Positions 43,107 to 51,724 are shown, numbered from the stretch's first letter. The stretch is 64,000 bases of DNA from Poseidonocella sp. HB161398 (GCF_005870025.1 NZ_VATA01000008.1:107010-171009), one strand, 5' to 3'. The notes: a model not told the origin generated them from the letters alone. Numbers and translations are program-made.

Positions 43107-44309
43107 TCAGCCGGGCGGCGGGAAGGGCCAGGGCTCGTCCATCCGGCGGCTGTCGATCCGGGGCGAGAAGACCTGGTTGTAGAGCCCGCTCAGCGCCAGG
43201 AAGGCCGCGCCGGTGACGGTCGCGCCGAGCCCCAGCCCGGCCGGTTCCAGCCGCGCCGGGCGCAGGCTGCGCCGCGCCAGCTCGTGCCGGGTCGCCTCCG
43301 CGACCTCGGGCACCAGCCCCAGCATGCCGCCGATCACCATGACCTCGGGATCGAACATCGCCTGCACCGAAAGCGCCAGCTTCGCCGCCAGCTCGGCGAT
43401 CCGGCCCAGCACCTCCTGCGCCTCGGGCGACCCGGCGGCGAGCGCCTGGCGGAAGGCCTCGACCGTGGCGGCGGCGCCGCGCGGATCGCGGAACGGGGCC
43501 AGCGTCGTCTGCAGCCCCAGCGCGCGCTCCAGCGTGCCGCGCTCGATCGAGGCCGGGTCGAGGCTGTCCGCGCCGATCGGCAGATAGGCGACCTCGCCCG
43601 CCGCGCCGCCCGCCCCGCGCAGCAGCCGCCCGTCGGCGACGAGCCCCAGCCCGACCCCGGTGCCGATCCCCAGATAGGCGACATGCCCGGCATGGCGCGC
43701 GGCCCCCGCCCAGGACTCGCCCAGCACCGCGCAGTTGACGTCGTTCTCCACCATCGCCTCGGCGCCGAGGAGCGCGCGCAGCGCCGCGGCCAGGTCGATC
43801 CCGGCCAGCGCGGGAAGGTTCGGCGCCATCGCGATCTGGCCGGTCTCGGGATTGACCACGCCGGGCGTGGCGAGGCAGGCGAAGCGCAAGGGGCCCGCCC
43901 CGGGCGTTGCGGCGGCCAGCTCGCGGCCATGGGCGGCGATCTCCTCGGGCAGACGTTCGGGGCGCAGGTTGTCGGTGCGCATCTCGCGCGCGCCGAGGGG
44001 CCGGCCGAGCGCGTCCGAGAGCGAGAGGCGGAAGCGGCTGGCGCCGATATCGAGCCCCAGCACCGAGGCGGCGCCCGGATCGACCTCGTAGAGTACCGCC
44101 GCCCGGCCCATCCCGCCGGCGCTGCGCCCCGAGGCGCGCACCCAGCCGGCCTCTTCGAGCGCGCGGATCACGTCCGACATGGTCTGCTTCGACAGCGCCG
44201 TCTCGCGCGCCAGGTCCGAGCGCGAGCGGGCGCCCTGCACCAGGAGCGACATCACCGACTTGATCGAGATCTGGCGCAGGATCGGGGGCGATTTCTCGGT
44301 GTCGGCCAT
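43107..44309 (-). CDS. ROK-family transcriptional repressor (NagC/XylR type)
   Basis: A 400-residue repressor: an N-terminal winged HTH (about 15-75; SRSDLARETALSKQTMSDVIRALEEAGWV) followed by a full ROK sugar-binding domain (LGLDIGASRFRLSLSD, VENDVNCAVLGE, GIGTGVGLGLVADG, VMVIGGMLG). It lacks the CxCGxxGCxE zinc motif, and the AGEVAYLPIG segment closely mirrors AGEISYLPL in the ROK kinase of the neighbouring operon. That suggests the two bind related sugars. It is convergent with that operon (48-bp gap). The ATG at 44309 is the first sensible start; a very long upstream extension of the frame passes through repeats and was rejected. Confidence 0.87.
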   Translation of the reverse strand: MADTEKSPPILRQISIKSVMSLLVQGARSRSDLARETALSKQTMSDVIRALEEAGWVRASGRSAGGMGRAAVLYEVDPGAASVLGLDIGASRFRLSLSDALGRPLGAREMRTDNLRPERLPEEIAAHGRELAAATPGAGPLRFACLATPGVVNPETGQIAMAPNLPALAGIDLAAALRALLGAEAMVENDVNCAVLGESWAGAARHAGHVAYLGIGTGVGLGLVADGRLLRGAGGAAGEVAYLPIGADSLDPASIERGTLERALGLQTTLAPFRDPRGAAATVEAFRQALAAGSPEAQEVLGRIAELAAKLALSVQAMFDPEVMVIGGMLGLVPEVAEATRHELARRSLRPARLEPAGLGLGATVTGAAFLALSGLYNQVFSPRIDSRRMDEPWPFPPPG

Positions 44310-44549
44310 GCGCGCGCTGGGGCTCCGGACAGGGGCGGGTGCCGGGCGGGCGGGCCGGGTCCAACCAGTTGATCTGGGGGCAGGATAGGGCGGCAGCCGG
44401 GCGAGCTCAAGCCTCGCCCCCCCGTCGGCCCGCGGGGCGGGTCCCCGTCCGCGCTGGAATGGCGGCGGCCGCGCGGCGAAAGGCGGTTCAGCGCCGGGCC
44501 GAAAGGCCCTAGGCTTCGCGCGACCAGCCAGCCGGAACGGAGAGGGACG

Positions 44550-44993
44550 ATGGGCGCAGCAGAGATCTCGGAGGGCCGTTTCGCCGTCCTGCGGCTCCTT
44601 CCGGGGGCGGATCTGGTGGCGGAGCTGCATGCCGCGCTTGCGGCCTCCGGGGCCGGGGCGGCGGCGGTGACAGCGGCGGTGGGCAGCCTGCAGCGGGTGG
44701 AGATCCGCCATGCCGACCGCGACGGGGCAACGCTCTACGAGGGGCGGTTCGAGATCGTGGCGCTGTCCGGCACGCTCGATCCCGGCGGGCAGCACCTGCA
44801 TCTGGCGATCAGCGACGGCGAGGGGCAGGTCCGCGGCGGCCACCTCATGGCCAGGGGCGCGGAGGTCTACACCACTGCGGAGATCGTGCTGCTGCTGCTG
44901 CCGGAACTGCGATTCGAGCGGCTGCCCTGCGCGGTTTCGGGCTATCGCGAGCTGGCGATCCGCCGCCGCGGGAGCGGAGAAGGTCCGGGCTGA
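44550..44993 (+). CDS. PPC/DUF296-domain protein
   Basis: A 147-residue protein that is essentially one PPC (plant and prokaryote conserved, DUF296) domain: FAVLRLLPGADLVAEL, a central VTAAVGSLQRVEIRH, and the HLHLAISDGEGQVRGGHLM motif with conserved His residues that in homologues may bind metal. Bacterial members are trimeric and of uncertain function; plant members carry an AT-hook, which is absent here. The ATG at 44550 has GGAGAGG 5 bp upstream. No operon partner. Confidence 0.82.
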   Translation: MGAAEISEGRFAVLRLLPGADLVAELHAALAASGAGAAAVTAAVGSLQRVEIRHADRDGATLYEGRFEIVALSGTLDPGGQHLHLAISDGEGQVRGGHLMARGAEVYTTAEIVLLLLPELRFERLPCAVSGYRELAIRRRGSGEGPG

Positions 44994-45626
44994 GGCGCCG
45001 CGGGACGGCGGGAAAGGAGACGACCGGGGCGCCGCGGGAGGGCGGAATACCGGGTGACCGCAGGTCGAGCGGAGAGGCGAGGCCCAGGGGGGGCGGGACG
45101 AGGGGCGATGCGGGCGGCAGGGCCGCCGCGGAAACCGGGGACGGGCAGGCTGAGCCGCCGCGGGACGGCTGGAAAGGCGATGGCCGGGGCTCCGCGGGAG
45201 GGCGGCAGACCGGGTCACCGCGGGTCCACCGGAGAGGCGACATCCCGGGAGGCGCGGGACGAGCGGCGATGAGGGCGGCCGGGCTGCCGCGGAAACCGGG
45301 GAGGGGCAGGCTGAACCGCCACGGGCCGATGGAAGAGGCGATGGACCGGGCGCCGCGGGAGGGCGGGAAGACCGGCTCATCGCGGGACGCAAGGAAGCGA
45401 GGGCGGCCCGGGCGCCTTGGGACAAGAGGAGAGAACGGCGGGACCGCTACGGAACGGAAACAAGGGCCGGCAGGGCCGCCGCGGGGCGTGAAGGAAAAGG
45501 GGGCGGCGGGGGCGCCGCGAGACATGAGGGACGGGGGCGGCGGGACCGCTACGGAACGGGAACAAGGGGCGGCAGGGGCGCCGCGGGACATGAGGGAAGG
45601 GGGGCGGCGGGGCCGCCCCCGGGGCC
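44994..45626. repeat. G-rich degenerate tandem-repeat tract, 633 bp
   Basis: Non-coding tract between the convergent PPC-domain and monooxygenase genes. The plus strand is strongly G/purine-rich. Two repeat classes are seen. A ~161-bp unit: CCGCGGAAACCGGGGA recurs at 45126 and 45287, each followed by similar GGGCAGGCTGA and GAGGGCGG stretches, with a more diverged copy starting about 44986. A 102-bp unit: CGGCGGGACCGCTACGGAAC recurs at 45436 and 45538. Units share GCCGCGGGA and GGAGGGCGG cores. All six frames give only Arg/Gly/Pro-rich strings. Runs of three to six G are frequent, so quadruplex-forming RNA or DNA is possible. Not CRISPR: copies are long, diverged and contiguous. Confidence 0.75.
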
Positions 45627-46832
45627 TCAGGCCTCCTCGGGCGCGCGCAGACCGGCGGCGAAGGCGCGCGGGTCGTAGTCGTAGACCCAGTCGGTATTGA
45701 TCCCGGTCGTGCGCGGCTCCTCGCGGGCGCGGCGGGCGTATTCGGCGTCGCGCGCCGCCATCTCCTCGGGCGTCGGCAGATGGTAGGTGCGGCCGCGCTC
45801 GCGCGCCTCGAGCTGCACCCGCGCGGTGCGCGGCAGCCGCTCCGCCTCATAGCGCGAGAGCGCCAGCGGCACATCGGAGGGTGACGCGGCCAGCGCTTCG
45901 GCCAGCACCAGCGCGTCCTCGATCGCCATGCCCGCCCCCTGTGACAGGAAGGGCAGCATCGGATGGCAGGCATCGCCCAAGAGCGTGACATGGCCGCGGA
46001 CCCAGCTTTCCATCGGGTCGCGGTCGAAGAGCCCCCAGGCGAAGACCTCGTCCACGTCGGCGAAGAGCCGGCCGAGCGCGCCGTTCCAGCCCTCGAAGGT
46101 GGCCAGCATCTCCTCGCGGCTGGTCTGCGTGCTCCAGCTTTCGGCGACCCATTCCGAGGTCTCGGCGACGGCGACGATATTCACCATCTCGCCGCCCTTC
46201 ACGTAATAGGTGACGACATGGGCGTTCGGCCCCATCCAGAAGCTGCTGTCGGGGGAGACGTGGTCGACCACGCCGCCGGTCGGCACCAGCGCGCGGTAGC
46301 ACATGTGCCCGGTCCAGCGCATCGCGGTCTCGCCGAAGACGCTGCCGCGCACGGCCGAGCGCACGCCGTCGGCGCCGACGATCACGTCCGCCTCGAAGGC
46401 CGAGCCGTCGGCGAAGCTGGCGCGGGCGCCGGTGGCGGTTTCCTCCACCCCGGTGCAGCGGGCGCCGAAATGGCAGATCCCGGCGGGCAGGCCGGTGGCG
46501 AAGAGCTCCAGCAGGTCGGCGCGGTGGATATGGATGAAGGGCGCGTCGTAATGGTCGCGGAACTCCTGGCCGAGCGGGATGCGGAAATTCTCCGCCGCGC
46601 TCTGCCAGTTCCGCCCGACGATGGCCTGCGGATAGAAGGCGCGGTCCAGCAGCTGGTCGTAGAGCCCCATCCCCTTGATCGCCTTGACCGCGTTCGGGGT
46701 GATCTGCACCCCGGCGCCGACCTCGCCGAAGGCGTCCGCCTGCTCGAAGATGGCGACCTCGATCCCCTTCTGCAGGAGCGCCCAGGCCAGGGCGGTGCCG
46801 CCGATGCCGCCGCCGATGATTCCGACTTTCAT
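45627..46832 (-). CDS. FAD-dependent aromatic monooxygenase (salicylate/3-hydroxybenzoate hydroxylase group)
   Basis: A 401-residue single-component flavoprotein hydroxylase: FAD-binding GGGIGG 7-12, the DG motif GADGVRS 153-159 and the GD motif LLGDACHPMLP 284-294, the diagnostic trio of class A monooxygenases. The phrase WTGHMCYRALVP is shared with 3-hydroxybenzoate 6-hydroxylases and related enzymes. Substrate is uncertain; salicylate-, 3-hydroxybenzoate- or hydroxynicotinate-like acids are candidates. The ATG at 46832 has AAGGAAAG upstream. It is the last gene of an operon with a NMT1-type ABC importer that probably brings in the substrate. Confidence 0.86.
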   Translation of the reverse strand: MKVGIIGGGIGGTALAWALLQKGIEVAIFEQADAFGEVGAGVQITPNAVKAIKGMGLYDQLLDRAFYPQAIVGRNWQSAAENFRIPLGQEFRDHYDAPFIHIHRADLLELFATGLPAGICHFGARCTGVEETATGARASFADGSAFEADVIVGADGVRSAVRGSVFGETAMRWTGHMCYRALVPTGGVVDHVSPDSSFWMGPNAHVVTYYVKGGEMVNIVAVAETSEWVAESWSTQTSREEMLATFEGWNGALGRLFADVDEVFAWGLFDRDPMESWVRGHVTLLGDACHPMLPFLSQGAGMAIEDALVLAEALAASPSDVPLALSRYEAERLPRTARVQLEARERGRTYHLPTPEEMAARDAEYARRAREEPRTTGINTDWVYDYDPRAFAAGLRAPEEA

Positions 46833-46876
46833 GATGTCTTTCCTTGTTGTCCGTGTGTCCCCGGGGGCGCGCAGGC

Positions 46877-47680
46877 TCAGGCGCGCCAGCGGAGCAGGCG
46901 TTTTTCCAGGCGTCCCAGCAGTCCGCGCTCGAGGAGCTGCATCGCCAGGATGAAGATGATCGCGGTGGCCGCGACCTCGCGCATTCGCAGGAGCCGGAAG
47001 CTCTCGAAGATCGAGGCGCCGATGCCGTCGGGCTGGCCGATCGCCTCGACCACCACGGCGAGCTTCCAGGAGAGCGCGAAGGAGAACCGTGCCGCGGTCA
47101 GCAGCGCCGGCACCAGCTGCGGCAGCAGCGACTCCCGCAGGAAGGCGCTTCGCGGCAGCCGGTAGATCCGCGCCATCTCGTCGAGCCCGCGGTCGCGGGC
47201 ATGGACCGAGGAGCGCACGATATTCGACACGAAGGGCGCCACCGCCACGGTCAGCGCGACGAAGCCCGCGGTCTCGCCGGTGCCGAAGGCGAGGATGGCG
47301 AAGATGATGTAGACCGGATCGGGCACGGCCAGCGCCAGCGCCAGGAGCGGCTGGAAGAAGGCCTCGGCGCGCTCGGAAAGGCCGATCAGGATGCCGATCG
47401 CCGCGCCGAGCAGCGTCGCCAGGGCGAAGGCGCCGAGCACGCGGGCGAGCGTCAAGCGGAAGTCGTGCCAGAACTCCGCCGATTGCAGGTTCGCCCAGAT
47501 CTCCACCGCGGTATCCGCGGGCGCGGGGATCCAAGGGAGCACGGCCATAGCGCCCAAATGCCAGATCAGCAGCATCGAGCCGAGCGCGATGACGAGCCCC
47601 GGCAGCTTCGCGCCCGCGAGGGCCGGGCCGGGCCGGGGGAGGCGCAGGAAGGGCATGGTCTTGGCGATCAGGTCAGGCAC
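46877..47680 (-). CDS. ABC transporter permease, taurine/nitrate type
   Basis: A 267-residue inner-membrane permease of the SsuC/TauC group with about six hydrophobic segments and an EAA loop (DEMARIYRLPRSAFLRESLLPQLVPAL). The proposed start is GTG at 47680, with GGAGGAG 8 bp upstream and an 8-bp overlap with the ATPase gene; an ATG lies 8 codons later. It is clearly different from the other permease of the operon, so the channel is probably a heterodimer. Confidence 0.82.
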   Translation of the reverse strand: MPDLIAKTMPFLRLPRPGPALAGAKLPGLVIALGSMLLIWHLGAMAVLPWIPAPADTAVEIWANLQSAEFWHDFRLTLARVLGAFALATLLGAAIGILIGLSERAEAFFQPLLALALAVPDPVYIIFAILAFGTGETAGFVALTVAVAPFVSNIVRSSVHARDRGLDEMARIYRLPRSAFLRESLLPQLVPALLTAARFSFALSWKLAVVVEAIGQPDGIGASIFESFRLLRMREVAATAIIFILAMQLLERGLLGRLEKRLLRWRA

Positions 47681-48464
47681 TCTGCCGCTCCTCCGCCGGG
47701 CCGAGCCCCCAGGGCGCCTGGATGCGGCGGATGATGTCGGCCTCCACCTCGGCGATGCGCGCGTCGTCATAGTCGCGCGGCCGCTCGATCGGCACGCGGT
47801 AGTCCTCGAAGATGGTCGAGGGGCCGCGGGTCAGGATCAGGATGCGGTCGGCCAGGTAGACGGCCTCGCGGATCGAATGGGTGACGAAGACCACGGTGGC
47901 GCCGGTGCGCTGGCAGATGCCGGTCAGCTCCTGGCGGAGCGAGCGGGCGGTGACCTCGTCGAGCGTGCTGAGCGGTTCGTCCATCAGGATGTAGGACGGA
48001 TCGACCAGCAGCGCCCGCGCGATCGAGACCCGCTGGCGCTGCCCGCCCGAGAGCCGCATGGGCCAGCTGTCGCGGAACTGGGCGATATGCAGGATGCCGA
48101 GGATTTCGTCGATCCGCGCGTCCCAGGTCTCGCGGGGCACGTCCGAGGCGGCAAGCACGATTTCCAGGTTCTGCTTCACCGTGCGCCAGGGCAGCAGCCG
48201 GTGGGCCTGGAAGACATAGCCCAGCCGCGGGTCGCGGCTGCGCGGCAGGTAGAGCTCGTCGCCATCGACCACCACCCGGCCGCGGCTGGGCGCCATCAGC
48301 CCGGAAATGGCGTTCAGGAGGCTGGACTTGCCGCAGCCCGAGGGGCCGAGAATGGCGACGAATTCGCCGCGGCGGATCTCGAAATCCAGCCGCGAGATGG
48401 CGGTGGCGGCGCCGTAGGAGACGCCGAGATCGGCGACCTTGAGGACGGTGTCCGGTGCGGACAT
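47673..48464 (-). CDS. ABC transporter ATPase, taurine/sulfonate type
   Basis: A 263-residue ATPase of the SsuB/TauB group, without TOBE domain: Walker A GPSGCGKSS 40-48, VFQAHRLLPWRTV Q-loop region (typical of this group), LSGGQRQR, ILMDEPLSTLDE and FVTHSIREA. The ATG at 48464 has AGGAG 7 bp upstream; an in-frame ATG at 48503 overlaps the upstream permease stop but lacks a ribosome site. It lies between the two permease genes. Confidence 0.88.
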   Translation of the reverse strand: MSAPDTVLKVADLGVSYGAATAISRLDFEIRRGEFVAILGPSGCGKSSLLNAISGLMAPSRGRVVVDGDELYLPRSRDPRLGYVFQAHRLLPWRTVKQNLEIVLAASDVPRETWDARIDEILGILHIAQFRDSWPMRLSGGQRQRVSIARALLVDPSYILMDEPLSTLDEVTARSLRQELTGICQRTGATVVFVTHSIREAVYLADRILILTRGPSTIFEDYRVPIERPRDYDDARIAEVEADIIRRIQAPWGLGPAEERQSA

Positions 48465-48499
48465 GGGTTCGCTCCTGTCAGGTAGGGGGGCGGGGGCGC

Positions 48500-49252
48500 T
48501 CATCCGCGCCACCGGAAGACGAAGGTTTCCAGCCGCCGGATGACGCCGTATTCCGCCAGGAGCACGATCGCCATGAAGACCAGCAGCCACAGATGCACCT
48601 CGACCATCAGCATGTAGTTCCAGGCATGCTCGAAGGCGGCGCCGAAGCCGGTGCGGGCGGCGCCGAAGATTTCGGCCACGACGATCACCTTCCAGGCCAG
48701 CGCATGGGCGTTCCTGAGCGCCGAGAAGATGAAGGGCGCGACGAAGGGGGCGGTGATGTGGCGGATCTGCGGCCAGAGGCCGAGATGGTAGATCTGCGCC
48801 AGCTCGTCGAGCTCGCGGTCGGCGCTTTCCAGCCCGTCGCGCAGCCCCACCGCCATGTAGGGGAAGGTGATGAAGGCGACGACGGCGATGTAGCCCGCCT
48901 CGCTGCCGCGGAAGATCGCGACGGCCAGGATCGCGGCGATCGCGCTCGGCGTGCGCAGCGCGCCGGTGACGTAGTAGCCCAGCACCTCGCGCAGCAGCCG
49001 GCTGTGGCGCATGGCGAAGGCGGCGAAGAACCCCGCCGCGACGCCAAGCGCCAGCCCCGCCGCCACCCGCCAGAGCGTGACGCCGATATTCAGCCAGGTG
49101 CCGGGATCGGCGAGGAAGCCCGGCAGATGCACGAAGACCTCGGCCGGGCTGGCGATGAAGGTGGTGCTCCGGTGGGCGATCCACCAGGCCGGAAGGAGGA
49201 GGAGCAGGGCCGAAACCGACCATGCCCGCTTTTCCGCTATGCGCATCGGCAT
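48500..49252 (-). CDS. ABC transporter permease, taurine/nitrate type (second)
   Basis: A 250-residue inner-membrane permease with six hydrophobic segments and an EAA loop (RELDELAQIYHLGLWPQIRHITAPFVAPF). Starts at ATG 49252, or at 49246 where the GGAG spacing is better. Together with the 267-residue permease it would make the channel fed by the binding protein at 49269-50279. Confidence 0.86.
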   Translation of the reverse strand: MPMRIAEKRAWSVSALLLLLPAWWIAHRSTTFIASPAEVFVHLPGFLADPGTWLNIGVTLWRVAAGLALGVAAGFFAAFAMRHSRLLREVLGYYVTGALRTPSAIAAILAVAIFRGSEAGYIAVVAFITFPYMAVGLRDGLESADRELDELAQIYHLGLWPQIRHITAPFVAPFIFSALRNAHALAWKVIVVAEIFGAARTGFGAAFEHAWNYMLMVEVHLWLLVFMAIVLLAEYGVIRRLETFVFRWRG

Positions 49253-49268
49253 GCTCTCCGGCTGCCCG

Positions 49269-50279
49269 TCAGGACCGCGGCCCGAGATAGTCCTCGAGCG
49301 TGATCATCACGTCGTCGGGGACGTTCTGGATCAGCGTGCCGTCCTCGGCGAGCTTCTGCAGGAACTCCTCGGCCTGGCCGATCTTCTCCGCCGACCAGTC
49401 GGAGGTGAAATAGGGCGTGGCCTTGCCGTTCTCGATCATGGTGTCGAGCACCGCGTCGCTGGTGATGCCCAGATTCTCGCGGATATAGGGCTTGCGCAGG
49501 ATCTCGTAGTCGGAGTCCTCGAGCATCCGGATCGCCTCGTCATAGGCGTCGCGCACCGCATAGGCGAGCTCGGGGTTCTCCTGCAGCCAGGCATCCTGGG
49601 CGACCATGTTGGTGATCCAGGGCGCGAAGCCGCCGGTGAACTCGGAATAGGCCTGGTGCGCCTGCAGCAGGTAGCGCCCGTCGGTGCGGGTGATCGCCTC
49701 GCTGACGAAGGATTCGAAGTCGAAGATCGCGTCGACCTCGCCGGCCTCCAGCAGGTTGACCAGCGCCGCCGGGCCGACCTGCGAGAACTCGTATTCCTCG
49801 AGCACGTCGAAGCCGTAGATCTCCTGCACGATCAGCCGCAGGAAGGTGGTGGTGCCGCTGTCGGCGCCGAAATGGCCGACTTTCTTGCCGATCAGGTCCT
49901 CGGGCGTCTGCGCCTCGGAGCCGCCGGGGACGACGATGCCCAGATAGAGATTGCCGACCGGGTAGAAGGCGCTGACCTCGAACCCCTCGTCGCGGGCGAT
50001 GGAGACGCCGAGGATGTCGTTGTCCATCGAGATCTGCGACTTGCCCATCAGGAAGTTCTGGAAGGCGCCTTCATGCGGCAGGAATTCGAAGGTGCCGTCG
50101 AAGCCGTATTTCTCGTCCAGCCCTTCATTTTCCATGATCATCATCGGCACGCCGCCGACGCTGCCGGCCAGGGCCTGCAGCGTGACCTTGGGCAGATCCT
50201 CGGCCTGGGCCAGGCCCGCGGCCATGCCGAGAGAGACCAGCGCCGCCGCGCCGGCATTCGGAAAAGTACGGAAAATCAT
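49269..50279 (-). CDS. ABC transporter binding protein, NMT1/ThiY-like
   Basis: A 336-residue periplasmic receptor with a signal peptide of about 26 residues (MIFRTFPNAG... GLAQAEDLP). The mature protein has the NMT1/SsuA-like pattern: GSVGGVPMMIMENEGLDEKYGF, MGKSQISMDNDILGVSIAR, DLIGKKVGHFGADSGTT. Such proteins bind nitrate, sulfonates, pyrimidines or aromatic acids. The ATG at 50279 has GAGG 7 bp upstream; a 12-codon longer frame lacks one. First gene of the operon that ends with the monooxygenase, and divergent from a TetR regulator. Confidence 0.86.
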   Translation of the reverse strand: MIFRTFPNAGAAALVSLGMAAGLAQAEDLPKVTLQALAGSVGGVPMMIMENEGLDEKYGFDGTFEFLPHEGAFQNFLMGKSQISMDNDILGVSIARDEGFEVSAFYPVGNLYLGIVVPGGSEAQTPEDLIGKKVGHFGADSGTTTFLRLIVQEIYGFDVLEEYEFSQVGPAALVNLLEAGEVDAIFDFESFVSEAITRTDGRYLLQAHQAYSEFTGGFAPWITNMVAQDAWLQENPELAYAVRDAYDEAIRMLEDSDYEILRKPYIRENLGITSDAVLDTMIENGKATPYFTSDWSAEKIGQAEEFLQKLAEDGTLIQNVPDDVMITLEDYLGPRS

Positions 50280-50346
50280 GTTCTTGCCTCGTTTCCCGGG
50301 CGCCGGAACGGCCACCCGCCTGTTGACGATTCCTCGCTAGCCAAAA

Positions 50347-50372
50347 ATTAATTAAATATCTATTTAAATAAT
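50347..50372. promoter_or_regulatory. A/T-only dyad between importer and TetR gene
   Basis: ATTAATTAAAT, a 4-base spacer, then ATTTAAATAAT: 9 of 11 positions pair. It is 25 of 26 A/T in a very GC-rich genome, 67 bp from the binding-protein start and 147 bp from the TetR start. Likely a shared operator/promoter core for the divergent genes; the TetR product is the obvious ligand (inference). Confidence 0.55.
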
Positions 50373-50519
50373 GAGCGGCCGCAATCGGGGGGCGTCCGGA
50401 CGGGAATTGCCGAACGGGAATGCATCAATTGCGGCGACATGCACAAATTGTGTGCGGAATGTGAAAACGGCCGCGAAACTTGACGCCGGACCGGGAGTCT
50501 GGGCCTAAGGAAGACCAAA

Positions 50520-51185
50520 ATGGAACGGATCATGGCAAAGAAGCGCAACGGACCCGGCCGCCCCGGCGGGCAGACCAATCTCTCGGATTCGATCCTCGAC
50601 GTGGCCGAGGTGCTGTTTGCCGACAAGGGCTTCGCCGGCACGGCCATGCGCCATGTCGCCGAGAAGATCGAGGCGAACCCGGCCCTGATAAACTACTATT
50701 TCTCCAACAAGGAGAACCTCTTCCGCGCCGTCTTCCTGCGCCGCGCGGAGAAGATCACCGAGGCGCGGATGGCGCGGCTGGCCGAGCTGGAGGCCGCGGG
50801 CGGCTACGGCATAGAGGATCTGGTGCGCGCCTTCCTGGAGCCCACCGCCGCGCTTCTGGAGACGCCGCAGGGCCGGTCCTTCCTCAGGCTGCATTCGCGG
50901 CTGCACATGGAGCCCGAGGAGATCGCCTTCGACCTGCGCCGCCAGGTCTACCAGGTTTCGACCCGCGCCTATGCCGAGGCCTTTGCCGCGCTGCTGCCGG
51001 GGATGCCGCGGCGGCGGGTCTACCACAAGGTCTCGCTGATGGTCGGCGCCTATCTCTACGCCTTCTCCGACACCAACCGGCTGGGCGAGCTGACCGAGGG
51101 GCTCGGCGCGCAGGAGGAGCAGGACGGGCTGATCGAGGATGTCGTCGCCTTCGTCTCGGCGGGGATGCGCGCGGGGCAGGGCTGA
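50520..51185 (+). CDS. TetR-family transcriptional regulator
   Basis: A 221-residue regulator with an N-terminal TetR HTH (about 20-66; ILDVAEVLFADKGFAGTAMRHVAEKI, ALINYYFSNKENLF) and a helical ligand/dimer domain resembling the C-terminal CecR/YbiH type. The ATG at 50520 has AAGGAAG upstream; a second ATG is four codons later. Divergent from the monooxygenase/ABC operon, which it probably represses until the imported compound binds. Confidence 0.87.
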   Translation: MERIMAKKRNGPGRPGGQTNLSDSILDVAEVLFADKGFAGTAMRHVAEKIEANPALINYYFSNKENLFRAVFLRRAEKITEARMARLAELEAAGGYGIEDLVRAFLEPTAALLETPQGRSFLRLHSRLHMEPEEIAFDLRRQVYQVSTRAYAEAFAALLPGMPRRRVYHKVSLMVGAYLYAFSDTNRLGELTEGLGAQEEQDGLIEDVVAFVSAGMRAGQG

Positions 51186-51203
51186 GCCCCGCCCGGCCGC
51201 AGT

Positions 51204-51674
51204 TCAGGCGGTCAGCGTGTCGAGCGGCAGCACGGTCTCGTTCTTCAGCCGCCGCGTGGCGAAATGCACCGAAAGCTGGCTGAGCTCGATCGCGTTGGCC
51301 AGCCGTTTGCGGACGCGCTCGAACTCCGCCATGTCGCGCACCACGATACGCAGCAGGTGGTCGTACTGCCCGGCCAGCTGATAGGCCTCCATCACCTCGG
51401 GGATCTCCGAGAGCACCTCTTCCAGCCGGTCCTGCCAGGCCGGCGCCTGGTCCGGCGCCGAGAGGCTGACGAAGACGGTCAGGCCGAAGCCGATCCGCTC
51501 GGGATCGACCAGCGCGACGCGGCCGCGGATCACGCCGCTGCTCTGCAGCTTGCGCACGCGCTTCCAGCAGGGGGTCTGCGACAGCCCCACCATCCCGGCC
51601 AGCCGCGCCAGCGGCAGGGTGGCATCCGCCATCAGCGCGGCCACGATCTTTCGGTCGATGCGGTCGAGTTCCAT
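51204..51674 (-). CDS. Lrp/AsnC-family regulator
   Basis: A 156-residue regulator: HTH at about residues 4-60 (MELDRIDRKIVAALMADATL, LSQTPCWKRVRKLQSSGVI) and a C-terminal RAM ligand/oligomer domain (VMEAYQLAGQYDHLLRIVVRDM). The ATG at 51674 has AGGAGAG 7 bp upstream. Divergent from the Rrf2 gene, with which it shares a 122-bp promoter region; target genes are not evident, though members often respond to amino acids. Confidence 0.88.
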   Translation of the reverse strand: MELDRIDRKIVAALMADATLPLARLAGMVGLSQTPCWKRVRKLQSSGVIRGRVALVDPERIGFGLTVFVSLSAPDQAPAWQDRLEEVLSEIPEVMEAYQLAGQYDHLLRIVVRDMAEFERVRKRLANAIELSQLSVHFATRRLKNETVLPLDTLTA

Positions 51675-51724
51675 CGGGCTCTCCTGTGCGAGTCGGATCA
51701 AGCATGCCCTAAAATTCGATAAAA

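Noticed and set aside
43107..45425. A much longer ROK regulator starting near 45425.
   Set aside because: The extra N-terminal 370 residues are Pro/Arg/Ser-rich translation of the repeat tract and the antisense of the PPC gene; ATG 44309 directly precedes the HTH domain.
44845..45591. A Pro/Ser/Arg-rich open frame on the minus strand through the repeat tract.
   Set aside because: Composition follows the repeat itself, the repeats drift through different frames, and no start signal is present.
44994..45626. CRISPR array or insertion-sequence remnant in the repeat tract.
   Set aside because: Units are long, diverged and contiguous, with no unique spacers; there are no terminal inverted repeats or transposase fragments.
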